A stretch of DNA of 26,505 nucleotides from Pigoraptor chileana (lineage: Eukaryota; Opisthokonta; Filasterea): the NCBI GenBank assembly GCA_943704495.1, contig CALSCR010001971.1:1-26505 (forward strand), given 5' to 3'. Positions 1 to 9,744 of this stretch are shown here, one piece after another. Numbering within the stretch: position 1 is the first letter of the stretch; each line of letters opens with the position of its first letter. Position numbers and translations under genes: made by a program. The notes beneath the pieces were generated by a model, which worked only from the letters and a program-made list of their open reading frames with translations, had not been told where the DNA came from and searched no databases.

Positions 1-74
<74 letters not shown>
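1..74. repeat. (AC)37 microsatellite at window start
   Basis: Uninterrupted AC dinucleotide run of 74 bases, ending a few dozen bases before the first visible RhoGAP exon, so it is probably intronic. Confidence 0.97.
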
Positions 75-77
<3 letters not shown>

Positions 78-107
78 CATATACATGTATCAATTGGATA
101 CGCGAAG

Positions 108-1468
108 GTGATGACCACGCTGTGTGATGCGGTCATTCGTCTTGGCGGAGAGAAAGCGGAGGGTATTTTCCGAGTGCCCGGTGACATGGACGCCGTTGCC
201 GCGCTGAAACTGCAGATTGAAAAGGGCGATTACGAAATCAAGTGGGTGAATCAGTGCGGGCCGACGTGTTGACACGCGCTGTTACTCGCGTGTTTGGTTG
301 ATGTTTTTGTTTTGTGTGTGTGTGTGTGTGTGTGTTGTTTGTGTTTGTGTATGTGTGTGCAAGTTTGTAGTGGTTAGAGCTTCCCTCCCTCTCTCAGCCT
401 CGGATTTGACATTGGCCAAAGCAAACCTATGAAATTGTGGGAGTGAGCAATTTATTATTGTGTTTTGTTTGTGGAAATGTCTTCTGACCAAATACGCTTT
501 GCGCTGTTCCTCTCCATTGTAATGTTCCCATTGCGAAGGTCGGACGAGCCCCACGTGCCTGGTTCTCTGTTGAAGCTGTGGCTGCGCGAGCTTGAGGAGC
601 CGCTGATCCCCGCCGATCTGTATCCCAAGTGCATCCACAAGCAGGGTGGAGAGACCGACCTCACCGTCCTCGATGACCTCCCGGGAATCAACCGCGAGGT
701 GCGTGGTGGCGCGTGTATTTGTTCCTGTGTTTGTGTTATGTGTGTGGTTTGCCTGTGTCTGTGATGTGCGCATGTGCGTCTTGTTTGTGTATCTGTGTTT
801 GTGTACCTGTGCGTGTGTCTTGCGTGTGACTGTGCGTTTCTGTGACTGTGTGTGACTGGCTTGGCTGGTGTGATTCCATCCCAAACACAACCCTCACACT
901 TATGCCCATGTCACGTGCACATTCCCCTCGCAGGTTATTGAATATATGGTTAAGTTTCTGCGTCGCATTGGTCAGCCTGAGAACCACGCCATTACAAAGA
1001 TGACGTACGACAACTTGGCGATGGTCTTTGCGCCGAGCTTCCTCCGGTGCCCCTCTGAAGGTGCGTATCTCTCTTGTGGAGTCCTGGGCATGCCGCCAAT
1101 ACTGAATTTAATCTTCACTGTCTCTCTGTCTTGGGGAGTCCAGGAACAGCGCCCACGACACTGACTTGAATCCTACATCCTGTCTCTGTCCTATCTCTCG
1201 CCTCTGCCTCTCTCTCTTGCTTGAAGTCCATTAGTCCATGGGCATGGCGTCTAATAAGACACTTACTCGAGTTTATTCCTTTCTTGGTCTCATTTGTTCT
1301 TGTTGTTGTCATCCGCTTTATTGACTAATCGATCCATTGTATTCTAACCCAATTCTCTGAAACAACAAACAACAACATGCACCAGATCCCCAAACCATCT
1401 TCGAGAACACGCGTTACGAGCAGGATTTTGCGAAAGCAATGCTGGACCGATTGAAGTGTGCGGAATGA
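108..1468 (+). CDS. RhoGAP domain protein, ARHGAP39/CrossGAP type, C-terminal part
   Basis: GTPase-activating protein for Rho-family GTPases, acting on actin and membrane signalling. Visible exons are 108-241, 539-698, 934-1060 and 1386-1468, giving 167 residues to a TGA stop. Exon phases agree at all three junctions. The RhoGAP core is seen in order: GIFRVPGD carrying the likely arginine finger, then HVPGSLLKLWLRELEEPLIP, then the NLAMVFAPSFLRC helix, then DPQTIFENTRYEQDF. The last block, running almost to the C-terminus, is typical of the MyTH4-RhoGAP/ARHGAP39 group. The 5' part, where WW or MyTH4 domains would lie, is outside the window beyond a (CA)n tract. The first acceptor (AAG before 108) is the least certain boundary. 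Intron 3 contains three copies of the dispersed repeat. The family call is firm; the subfamily is inferred from motif similarity. Confidence 0.87.
1074..1113 (+). repeat. Dispersed short repeat, copy 1 (diverged)
   Basis: Starts TTGTGGAGTCC, then TGGGCAT, and ends in ACTGAATTTAATC. It aligns to the full copy at 9636 with small deletions. It begins 13 bases after the donor of RhoGAP intron 3. Confidence 0.6.
1131..1173 (+). repeat. Dispersed short repeat, copy 2
   Basis: TTGGGGAGTCCAGGAACAGC, then GCCCACGACACTGACTTGAA. The 3' half is nearly identical to the copy at 9636. It is flanked by CT-rich DNA in RhoGAP intron 3. Confidence 0.85.
1221..1278 (+). repeat. Dispersed short repeat, copy 3 (diverged)
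   Basis: Contains AGTCCATGGGCATGGCGTCT, then GACACTTACTCGAG and TTTATTC. It is the third copy in RhoGAP intron 3, with a partial duplication of the TTGAAGTCCA start. Confidence 0.6.
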
Positions 1469-2360
1469 TGCGCTTTCTACTCCCCCATCGGAGGGTCATG
1501 TGGGGTGGAGTCGGCTATCCATCCATCTCGACTCCAGCCTGCCTCACACGGTGCATTCCCGTCATTGTTTTTGCGTGTGAGCTTTGTGTGTGTTTGTTTG
1601 TGTGTTGCTTCGCATGTTAGCCAATTCTTTCTTATGTTTCCTCATTTTCATAACGTGGTTTTTCTGTTTGTGTGTATGTGTGTTTGTGTTTGTTTTGTTG
1701 TCGTGTTGTGTGTGTGTTTTTTTTTTGTTTTGGCTTCCGATATTTCTTGTCCACCGTCTCTATAATTCGTCTGCTCTTTTTCGCGCGTAAGGCTTTACTC
1801 TGTCTGCTTTCCTGTGCGCCAGCAACTCTCTCGCCCCACTCTTCACTGGCAATACATTTTGTAACAACAAAACAAAAATCCCACAGAACAAACAACAAAC
1901 AAAAATATCAACAAAAGAGCGAACGACTTTTCTCGTTCGTCAGATAAGTTGTACCTGGATGTGATTACATAGCCCCTCCTCTCTCATAGTCCGGGAGCCA
2001 CTGCGTTTCTTGTGGATTCCATGGGCATAGCCTGAGACGCCGACCTGAATTCAACAACTCTTGATCACTACGTTAGATATGATTCTCTCTCAGTCCTCAC
2101 GACACACAAAATGTCTCGCATATAGGTCCTCTACTCTCCCACACACACTCAACTGACTCAATAAATTCATCGGTTTAATTCTTCGGTTGTGACGCCATTT
2201 CATACTCATTCACAAGCAGAGGTGCAATGAGAGCAAACCGCACCCACAGTCAATGAGTCTATGTCACGTGAGCTACGCAATCCAAACACACGTAACACAC
2301 ATCGCATGTACACACATGTTTTAATACGCAGCACGTGAGACAAGTAGTGCGCCTTGCAAG
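1469..2360. other. Spacer between convergent RhoGAP and cytochrome b561 genes
   Basis: I see no gene. It holds T-rich and GT-rich DNA, the dispersed repeat at 2010, two E-box cores (2265 and 2332), and 3' UTR sequence of both genes. Confidence 0.7.
2010..2052 (+). repeat. Dispersed short repeat, copy 4 (intergenic)
   Basis: TTGTGGATTCCATGGGCATA, then a changed middle, then GCCGACCTGAATTC. It lies in the spacer between the RhoGAP and cytochrome b561 genes and is the only clear copy outside an inferred intron. Confidence 0.8.
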
Positions 2361-4376
2361 TTAAGCCTGAGGCTTGAGGAGGCTCGACTGCTCGCCATAA
2401 GATCCGCTGGCGGCCTCAATCACATCGCGTCCGCGCCCAATGACAACGGCACCTGCACGGTTCGGGCAAATCCACGCAATCGACACAATCGTGTGAGTGT
2501 GGGTTGCATTATACGGCAAAGGATTTCGTGGCAGGCGGGATATTGCGAAAACAACAACAGCCTCAAAGCGGCGTGATGAGCTGAGATCGCCTTCCTATTG
2601 AATATGTAACGTGTGATTCTGAATCGAACTCACAGGCATCTGTACACACACACACACACATACACACAAACACAAACACAAACATACAAACACAAACTCA
2701 CACACATGCACACGCATACACACAAACATAAACATACAAACACAAACTCACACACATGCACACGCATACACACATACGCACATGCACACACACACACGCG
2801 CACATGCACACACACACTCGCACATGCACACGCACACGCACATGCACACACACACACGCACACACGCACGCATACGCACAGGTACGAACACAGACAGACA
2901 GACACACACATACACGCACCGGCAACAGCGGCACCAGTGATCCAGGTGCAAAGGCCGAGTGCATTGGCAAGACGTGCCCAGTACGGGCGGGTGCCATAGT
3001 CGTCCTTGAAGAAGGCATACTCGTCAATTCCAACGGTGATCGTCGCTGCGCATTGCAAAATGGAGCATTCAAAATCAAAAACAATCGCACACATTGAAAC
3101 GAGTACCGAGGTGTGATCACGTCAACATATGAATCATCGACCCCAAAACAAAGACATTCTAAGAATTAACCAGGTGAAGACCAATGTCCAAAGACATTTA
3201 AAAGTCTATGAATGGAGAAAAGTGCAACGCACCGCACATAATTGCAAAAGCGACAAAGATCCGCCAACAAACAAATCGTAAATGTGCACGCGACATGGTC
3301 CCATAAACCTACCAAGGGCCAGAAAGTAGATGAAGATGCCGAAGAAGATGTGGTAGGGGCTGTATGCCTTGCGCGTGTTCTCGGGGGCGCGAGGGAAGAA
3401 GTACGTGCCAAATCCAACGACGAGCTGCGTGTGGGTGCATTCGTATTTTGGTCGCAGTTAGCGGTTATAACTCCAGCACAAATTTATCGCACAGGGCAAG
3501 CAAACAGCAATGCATTGGCGATTATGGACGTGCAGAAAACCATGTGCAGCAAAGAATATCCTAATCACAATCAGCAGAGAGAGAGTAAATGCACATACAT
3601 GCACAATCGACGACGCACTCACTTGAAGGCCAAACAGAATCATGACAAGAAGACCCATCCACGAGTGCAGCGAGTACAGATGGGGGATGTCGTTCTTTTC
3701 GTGGTGGCGCCAGATGGCATAGACACCAATGACGGCGAGGATGAAGGCAGCTGTCTGGAGAAAGAGATGGACTGCCTTCTGGATGGAGCGGCTCAAGGGC
3801 AGCACGCGGTACGAAACGATGGCTGCGCAGCGACAGCAGAGTGGGGCAGAAAGTATTGGTGTTCAGATGCGGGCATGTATGTGAAGACGCAGACACGCCC
3901 TTTACAATCGAGCAAGGGCGGCTTCAGAGTACTGCTTCAAGCACAAAACTAGAGCCGATATTTGCATATCAGGCTCCCACACATCGACGGGATGCCCACC
4001 CCAGCTGGAGGCGACTGCAAAGCCAGCGACCATCAAAATCGGGTGAAGGTTGCGCACACAGCCCTTTGAGCAGTCAATGCTAGAGAGGCTCACGCCCTGC
4101 GCAGGAGCAAGAAAGAACAACAGACGTAAAGGGGCACCGGTCAGTTTGGACCACATCGTCGACACTTTTGAAAGGTTCGTTAAAGATTGGTCTTTTTTAA
4201 TGTTAAAGTTAGTTTGTCAATAGCGACAATTGAAATGTATGGAATGGTGCGAGCATCCTCCTGTTGCTCACCCCTTCAATCTTGGCAAACCATTCAATGA
4301 CAATTCCCAGGAGCACGACTGGGAAAGTCACTGCCAAAAAGCTAACAGAGAGCTTGAACAAATTTGCAACCGCCAT
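2361..4376 (-). CDS. Cytochrome b561, transmembrane ascorbate-dependent oxidoreductase
   Basis: Di-heme membrane protein that moves electrons from ascorbate across a membrane, usually of secretory or lysosomal compartments, or the plasma membrane. Exons on the minus strand are 4376-4272, 4096-4000, 3822-3623, 3424-3313, 3045-2920 and 2452-2361, together exactly 244 codons (243 residues plus stop). All junctions are GT-AG and in phase. The four conserved heme histidines are present: H53 (NLHPILM), H86 (KAVHLFLQ), H120 (YSLHSWMG) and H159 (YSPYHIFFG), one in each of the four core helices. An N-terminal helix (residues 5-30) and a sixth helix near 200-225 complete the usual six. The length matches the family (about 220-280). 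The C-terminal tail ends in SLLKPQA. The start is the first ATG before the N-terminal helix. It is divergent from the RRM gene at 5466. Intron 5 is a very long GT-rich tract on the sense strand. Confidence 0.93.
2643..2919. repeat. AC/GT-rich tract with a 50-base tandem duplication, in cytochrome b561 intron 5
   Basis: On the gene's sense strand this is GT-rich DNA that begins at the splice donor itself. Within it, the unit starting AACATACAAACACAAACTCA at 2681 repeats at 2731, a 50-base period. It contains many donor-like GTGCGT and GTATGT words. Confidence 0.9.
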
Positions 4377-4820
4377 GATTGATTCCCTGATTCCAGCGTG
4401 CTCACGATTATTCTCGCAGGGGACAGAATGCGATTCACAGTGGATATAAATGCACGATTACACGTGCTTTTGTTGCATTCGCGCGGGGACGTCCACGGTT
4501 GTTTTGTTTTGCCTTTGTCCTCCGCGACACAAAGGCACTGAAAGTGGCTGAAAACGCCTCGTGACGCACCGAACATCTACTAATATGTGATATTCATTAA
4601 TAATATATAATCAATACTAAAAGTCTCAACTAGTTCGACATTGAATATTAACATTTAGTAGTAATTCCTGTGGCGGTTGTGCAATCGGTCATTGGGACCC
4701 ACCAATCAAATAACTATGCGAGCTCTCGCAACGTAAACAGCTGTTTCAAAATAGGGCTGCCACCCCCGGATGGAGGATGTCCAGTGAATCCGAGTGCAAA
4801 GTCCAATGTCAGTATGTTTT

Positions 4821-4844
4821 GTGTGTGTGTGTGTGTGTGTGTGT
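4821..4844. repeat. (GT)12 microsatellite
   Basis: Pure GT run upstream of the RRM gene, followed by CT-rich DNA. Confidence 0.95.
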
Positions 4845-4930
4845 AAGTCTCTCACTCAATCTCTCCCTCCCTCTCTTCTCTCTCTTGTCTTGTGTGGATG
4901 CGAGCTTGCATCCCGCTGCATACTCCCTGC

Positions 4931-4936
4931 ATCCCT

Positions 4937-4967
<31 letters not shown>

Positions 4968-4987
4968 CCGTCCATCCATCACATCCA
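4931..4987. repeat. CATC/CGTC tetranucleotide repeat
   Basis: Imperfect array of CATC with CGTC variants. The same tetranucleotide recurs at 20304 (as GGAT) and 25418. Confidence 0.9.
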
Positions 4988-5465
4988 TCTGTCACTGTCG
5001 CTTGTGGCACTGCTTCACCATCCTTTCTCTCATTCTATCTCGCGTCCGGAATTCCGCTTGTTCCTCTACAAAGTACACCTCCGCCTTATTCGATTGAGTG
5101 CATCAACATTTCAGGACCAGTCCTTTCGCATCTATAACGCTTCCTATTTCGGCAGCGGCTCTGTTAATTCCTAGAACCTCCCCTTTGCGGTTCCAAGGTA
5201 TTTATGCTCAACATGGCTGCGATAATCGACTTGGAATTCGCTGCGCAGTCGTTACATAGTGGTCTTTTACGTAGGCATGGAAGCGCGAAGGCTCAATATT
5301 GCAAATCTGAGTGGGCAGTGTGACCATCTCTCTGTTCGGAGTTTCGTTTGAAAGAACGCTGATTCGATTTGGGCACAATCGTCAACTGAAGCACTGAGTG
5401 TACATGTGAGACTGAAACGCTCATTCATCGGCTGTTGATGTGTCCGCAGATCTCCACTTTCCAAA

Positions 5466-6666
5466 ATGGCCGACCAGACTGTTCTTTCCGACGAGTTTAT
5501 CAACGTCTTCGTTGGTAACCTCCCTTTCAAGGTTTGCATTGATACACTTTTGTGGATTATGTGCAGCAATTTGTGCAAATGTATGAGTTTGAATGTTTGG
5601 GTCATCACTCGTGCACTCACATCCGTCCCTCTTCTGCGGCCCTCCTAATTTTGTGGATGCAGGTCACCGAGGACGACCTTGTCACTCTGTTCAAGCAGAA
5701 CACTCAGAATGTTGCTGGTGCTAAGATCATTCGCCGTGGACCCCGGTCGCTCGGTTATGGCTTCGTGCAGTTCACAGAGGGTGAGTTGGTACCCTTCGCG
5801 TGTGTAGAAGTATCCTTGCACAAGACTGTTTGTCTGCAAAAGAACTTGGTAGGACGGGTGCAGTCAAGTTGATGCTGTTCCTTGATAATCCTGCCATCTG
5901 CAGATAACTCGGCAAAGGATGCCGTCACCAAGTGGAACAAGAAGGATTACGAGGGCCGTGAGCTGAATGTCGAGGTTTGTAATCTTGCGTCTGCTATCCT
6001 TTCCATAGATTTAGAGGGTTTTCGAGCCATCATGCAAATTTCAAGTTTCGTCGTTGTACCTGTGTTGTTGGTTGAATCTACCTTTCTGCATGTGGCCGCT
6101 AAGATCGTCACGATCTTTATTGACCTTCCTCTGGCGCACGAGATTACCATGTTGTTTATCGTGTGCTTTGCTGCGTGTTGTGCATGCATTTCCGGTGCAG
6201 ATTGCCAAGCCCCGCGAGGAGGGAGCTCCCCGCGAGCGTGCTGAGGGCAGCAACGCGCGCGGCCGTGGCCGTGGCCGTGGCCGTGGCATCTCTGGCGCAC
6301 CCCGTGGCGGCGCCGTGTATGCTGAGGGTTCCGCACCCGCTCCCCGCGGTGGCCGGTGCGTGTCAATCATCGCCCACTGAATGCAGTGTTGCGTGTTTGT
6401 GCCATGTCCGTGTGTTTGTTTGTTATGTTCGTTTGGGGGATAGAAGAGAGAGAGAGGTGGGGTGGACTCGTGCGTTTTGTGCGCAACAGGGAATGATGGG
6501 ATATCGTTGTGGTGCAAAATCGATGTTAGTTTCTTTGGTTTAATTGTTAGTAGGCAGCTTCAATGTCCATCTGGTACTGCCTGCAGGGTATTCATGAGGA
6601 CGTTTCTTGATTGCCCCTTTTTCTCACAATTCTTGGAAAATTTCTCCGTCACAATCACTCGCGCAT

Positions 6667-6703
<37 letters not shown>

Positions 6704-7452
6704 ATCAAACGAAATCGCCCACATTGCGCCCTTTTCCGTCCATCGAACACACAGTGCTCCCCGCGGTGGCGCTGCTGCTGCCGGCGCACCCGCTGGCGCC
6801 GCACCCGCTGCCCGTGGAGGCGCCCGCGGTGGCCGTGGCGCCCGTGCCCCCCGCCCCCCTCGCGAGGAGGGATCTGCGCCCGCCCAGACGAAGATCTCGT
6901 CTGCAACGGCCCTCTTTGTTGCCAACCTGCCCTTCACTGTCGATGACGAGCGCCTCAAGAGCGAGGTCTTCGAGGGATTCAACGTCAAGACCGCCCACGT
7001 CGTCCTCAAGCGCAACAACCGCAGCAAGGGTGAGTGTGTTTGCTTTGTTGAATTGGTGCATATGGTGATTGCAGTTTGTTCTGTAAAAGGACCGTTTTTT
7101 TCTTCTTGCAATTATTTTGGTGATGGTGAGCCGCGCTGCCTTGCGAGTAGTGTCACGTTCATTTCCTCCCAAAACCTGCGTGCACGTTGGAGCGTTCATG
7201 CTCGTACAACAATGTCGCATTACGTGTGTGTGTTGTCGCTGTGTTGTTTGTGTGCTAATGTTGTGTGTGTGTGTTGTTGTATGCTTGCATGCATCCCCTT
7301 GGCCAGGCTTTGGCTTTGTTGAGTTTGAGACTGCCGAGGAGCAGCACCGCGCGCTCGCTGCCGTCGACAAGAAGTCGGTGGAGGGCCGTGAGCTCGCCGT
7401 CAAGATTGCTCTCCAGGGCGACAAGGTCGAGGGCGAGGCAGCCCAACAATAA
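5466..7452 (+). CDS. RNA-binding protein, RRM-RGG-RRM (Sbp1-like)
   Basis: Predicted single-stranded RNA-binding protein. Exons 5466-5531, 5663-5780, 5904-5974, 6201-6355, 6755-7029 and 7307-7452 join to 277 codons (276 residues). RRM1 covers about residues 12-90, with RNP2 VFVGNLPF and RNP1 LGYGFVQF. A linker of about 90 residues is rich in Gly, Arg, Ala and Pro, with GRGRGRGRG and APRGG repeats. RRM2 covers about 180-262, with RNP2 LFVANLPF and RNP1 GFGFVEF. The order RRM-RGG-RRM is that of yeast Sbp1, a translational repressor that binds eIF4G through its RGG region. Function here is inferred from that layout. Arginine methylation of the linker is likely by family knowledge. The intron before exon 5 carries a (CA)16 run. 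The stop codon lies inside an AATAAA hexamer. Other two-RRM proteins with RGG linkers remain possible. Confidence 0.9.
6668..6699. repeat. (CA)16 microsatellite in RRM gene intron 4
   Basis: Pure CA run on the sense strand, 55 bases upstream of the exon 5 acceptor. Confidence 0.95.
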
Positions 7453-7453
7453 A
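7448..7453 (+). terminator. AATAAA hexamer overlapping the RRM gene stop codon
   Basis: The TAA stop at 7450-7452 lies within AATAAA. If used as a polyadenylation signal it would give a 3' UTR of about 15-30 bases. Confidence 0.35.
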
Positions 7454-7770
7454 TATGCGACACGCCGCAGCGTCTCTGTTTGATACCCGCGACTCTAAAT
7501 CGCCAACGTGTGATTTTTACTTGTGATTATGTTAGTGATTGTGATTGAAGGATCTTCGTTTGGTGTGGCACTGTAATGCCTAATGCACTACTGCCTTTGC
7601 GTGCCATTGTCGTGTGCTGTCTGTGCATGTGGGGGGCGGTGTGTGTGTTCTTGTGTGTTGCAGCAAGCGCGTGTACTAAGAGGGACAGCCTAATCAGTGT
7701 GGCAGTGTGTCAAGGGAGAGAGTGTGCGCTGAGAGGGAAGGTCATTACTGTGATCAGTCCTAATAATTCG

Positions 7771-7944
7771 TCAAACTAACGCCGCTTCCATGATGATGTC
7801 GGCACGTGACTCCCGCTCGTCTTGGGAGAGTGGACGGCGGCCGCTGAACATCAATCCATATTTGATATACATGTACGCTTTGTAGATGGACATCAAGTGC
7901 ATTGTAGCAATATTCTGCAAGAGAAAGTGGGAAAATGTCCACAT
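7771..7944 (-). CDS. Possible small protein of 57 residues, unrecognised
   Basis: An open frame on the minus strand begins at ATG 7944-7942 and ends with TGA at 7773-7771. The product starts MWTFSHFLLQ, has a Met, Tyr and Ile-rich stretch (KAYMYIKYGLMFSG) and ends in a charged amphipathic segment (SQDERESRADIIMEAALV). It looks more protein-like than the frame opposite it. A strong acceptor-like sequence (pyrimidines then TTGCAG) lies just before residue 11, so this could instead be the last exon of a spliced gene whose upstream exon I cannot find. The start is 75 bases from the start of the OBI1-like gene in divergent orientation, so a shared promoter is possible. I do not recognise the family. 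The chance-ORF explanation is not excluded. Confidence 0.4.
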   Translation of the reverse strand: MWTFSHFLLQNIATMHLMSIYKAYMYIKYGLMFSGRRPLSQDERESRADIIMEAALV

Positions 7945-8019
7945 TCTTCGTGGTTTGTCGACGTCGGTCTGTTATGCGTCTGTGAACTGCGTCCCATCCA
8001 CTATAACGGCACACAGAAC

Positions 8020-8805
8020 ATGTCGAACGCACCGTACGGCTCGCAGTCGCCGTCAGTGCAGCGGCGTGACGGCATCGAAAGGATCTCTCCCATCACAAGC
8101 TCGCCTGCCGTGGCACGCATTACCGCTCTAAGTGGGCCGCATGCAGTGGTTGCATCCACTCCGTCGACGCCGTGTCGCTCTCTTGTGCTGACGCTACCGC
8201 TGCTGTGTCATGTCTGCCTAGGAAAGGCGCGGGATCCAGTCACTTGTCCAAACGGCCATCTTTTCTGCTTGAACTGCCTTGGGAAATGGTATGTTATGGG
8301 TTCGTTGTCGAGGAGATAGTTGCAGTGCGTGTGTGTGTGTGCTGGTTATCCGCTCATACATATTTTGTTCTGGTATGCGCAGGGTTGGCATCCGAGAGCA
8401 TTGTCCCACATGCCGCGTCCCAATCAACGACAGCAATCCAGTGCGACCCATCCACGGCGCCGATAATGCGCCCCGCGATGTGCCCTCAATGGACACCGAT
8501 GTTGTTCTTACTCGCCAGGTGCGATTCGCATTTCACGCTTGTTCAGTGTTGTGTGTAATATTGTGGGCGTGTTTTTGTTGGCGTGTGCGAGCATGCTTGC
8601 CGTGTTGCGCTTTGCTTGCATGCGCGCAATAAGTGTCACTCTGTGTGCTGACAATCTGTGTCTCCTGCGTGTGTGGATGTTTCAGGATTTGAGGCGAACG
8701 CGCATCGATATGATTGTTGCTGAATATGAGGCGGATATAGGCTCTCTACTTGGCCAGATCGCTGAGTTGAAGGGACTGATGGCCACAAAGAGTAAGTGTA
8801 CCCTG

Positions 8806-8839
<34 letters not shown>

Positions 8840-9591
8840 ACATGCGCGCACAATTATATGTATATACTTGTGTACATTCTCATCCACACAACTTCACCTC
8901 GATCTCACCACCAACCGCCCCCTCCCTCTCACACACGCACGCTAACCATGACTGCATGTGCAGCTGCTGTGCACGTCGACGCGGACCCGCAGTCACTGCG
9001 GATGGAGCAGTCGGCTGTGTGCCCCGCGGTCGTTGCGATCCCTCCATCGGATAGTGCGCGTGACATAAATGCTGCTCTTGCCGAGAAAGACACTGTGATC
9101 GAACGGTGGGTATTGACACCAATTGCTACTGTTTTGGCGGGTGATGCGCTCACTATTTTCTCCGATACAAGCAATCGCACGTGCTGTGTGCATCCGGTGG
9201 CTGTAACATATGTTTGGCACACACAGAAGTTTCTCCCTCCAATTTGGAGTGTTGTGGGCAAAGGTTTCCCACCATTGTCGTCAAATAAGCTTCATTAGAG
9301 TGTGAAATTGAAGTCAGTTGTCCCCATGAACTCCACAAATATGCTGTCATCGGAAGGCCTAGCGTGTGTCAAACTAACTTTTTGTTTTTGCGGCGTCCCC
9401 CCTTCCTTTCCGGCTCGTTCAAAAACTATACTGCCTCTTGCAACCGACAGACTCACTCTCCAAGTGTCCGAGTATGAGTCCCGTATGCAGTCCATGCATC
9501 GAGAAGCGGAGGCTGTGCGATGTGAGCTGTCGTCCACGCGGTTCGAAATGTCTCGGTGCGTATTGGCTTGCATTTTTGGCTTGTCTCCCTC

Positions 9592-9636
<45 letters not shown>

Positions 9637-9705
9637 TGTGGAGTCCATGGGCACAGCGCCTATGACACTGACTTGAATTCTCTCTCTCTCTCCCTGTCCC
9701 TGTCC

Positions 9706-9744
<39 letters not shown>

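Larger units (their letters stand above)
4377..5465. other. Divergent promoter region of cytochrome b561 and the RRM gene
   Basis: I see no gene. An AT-rich stretch (about 4580-4660) is followed by GT, CT and CATC repeats. Both promoters and 5' UTRs should lie here; a 5' UTR intron is possible. Confidence 0.65.

Noticed and set aside
282-890. A 202-codon minus-strand frame
   Set aside because: It is antisense to RhoGAP exon 2 and to GT-rich introns; the translation is repeat-derived.
2610-2640. GAGTTCGATTC on the minus strand, like a tRNA B box
   Set aside because: The upstream DNA on that strand is a GT repeat, with no tRNA structure.
2613-3120. Long open frames on both strands over the AC-rich tract
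   Set aside because: They translate dinucleotide repeats (His-Thr or Cys-Val runs) and lie inside intron 5 of the cytochrome b561 gene.
7822-8019. In-frame upstream extension of the OBI1-like protein from ATG 7822
   Set aside because: The added residues look unlike the rest of the protein and overlap the better minus-strand frame; kept only as an alternative start.
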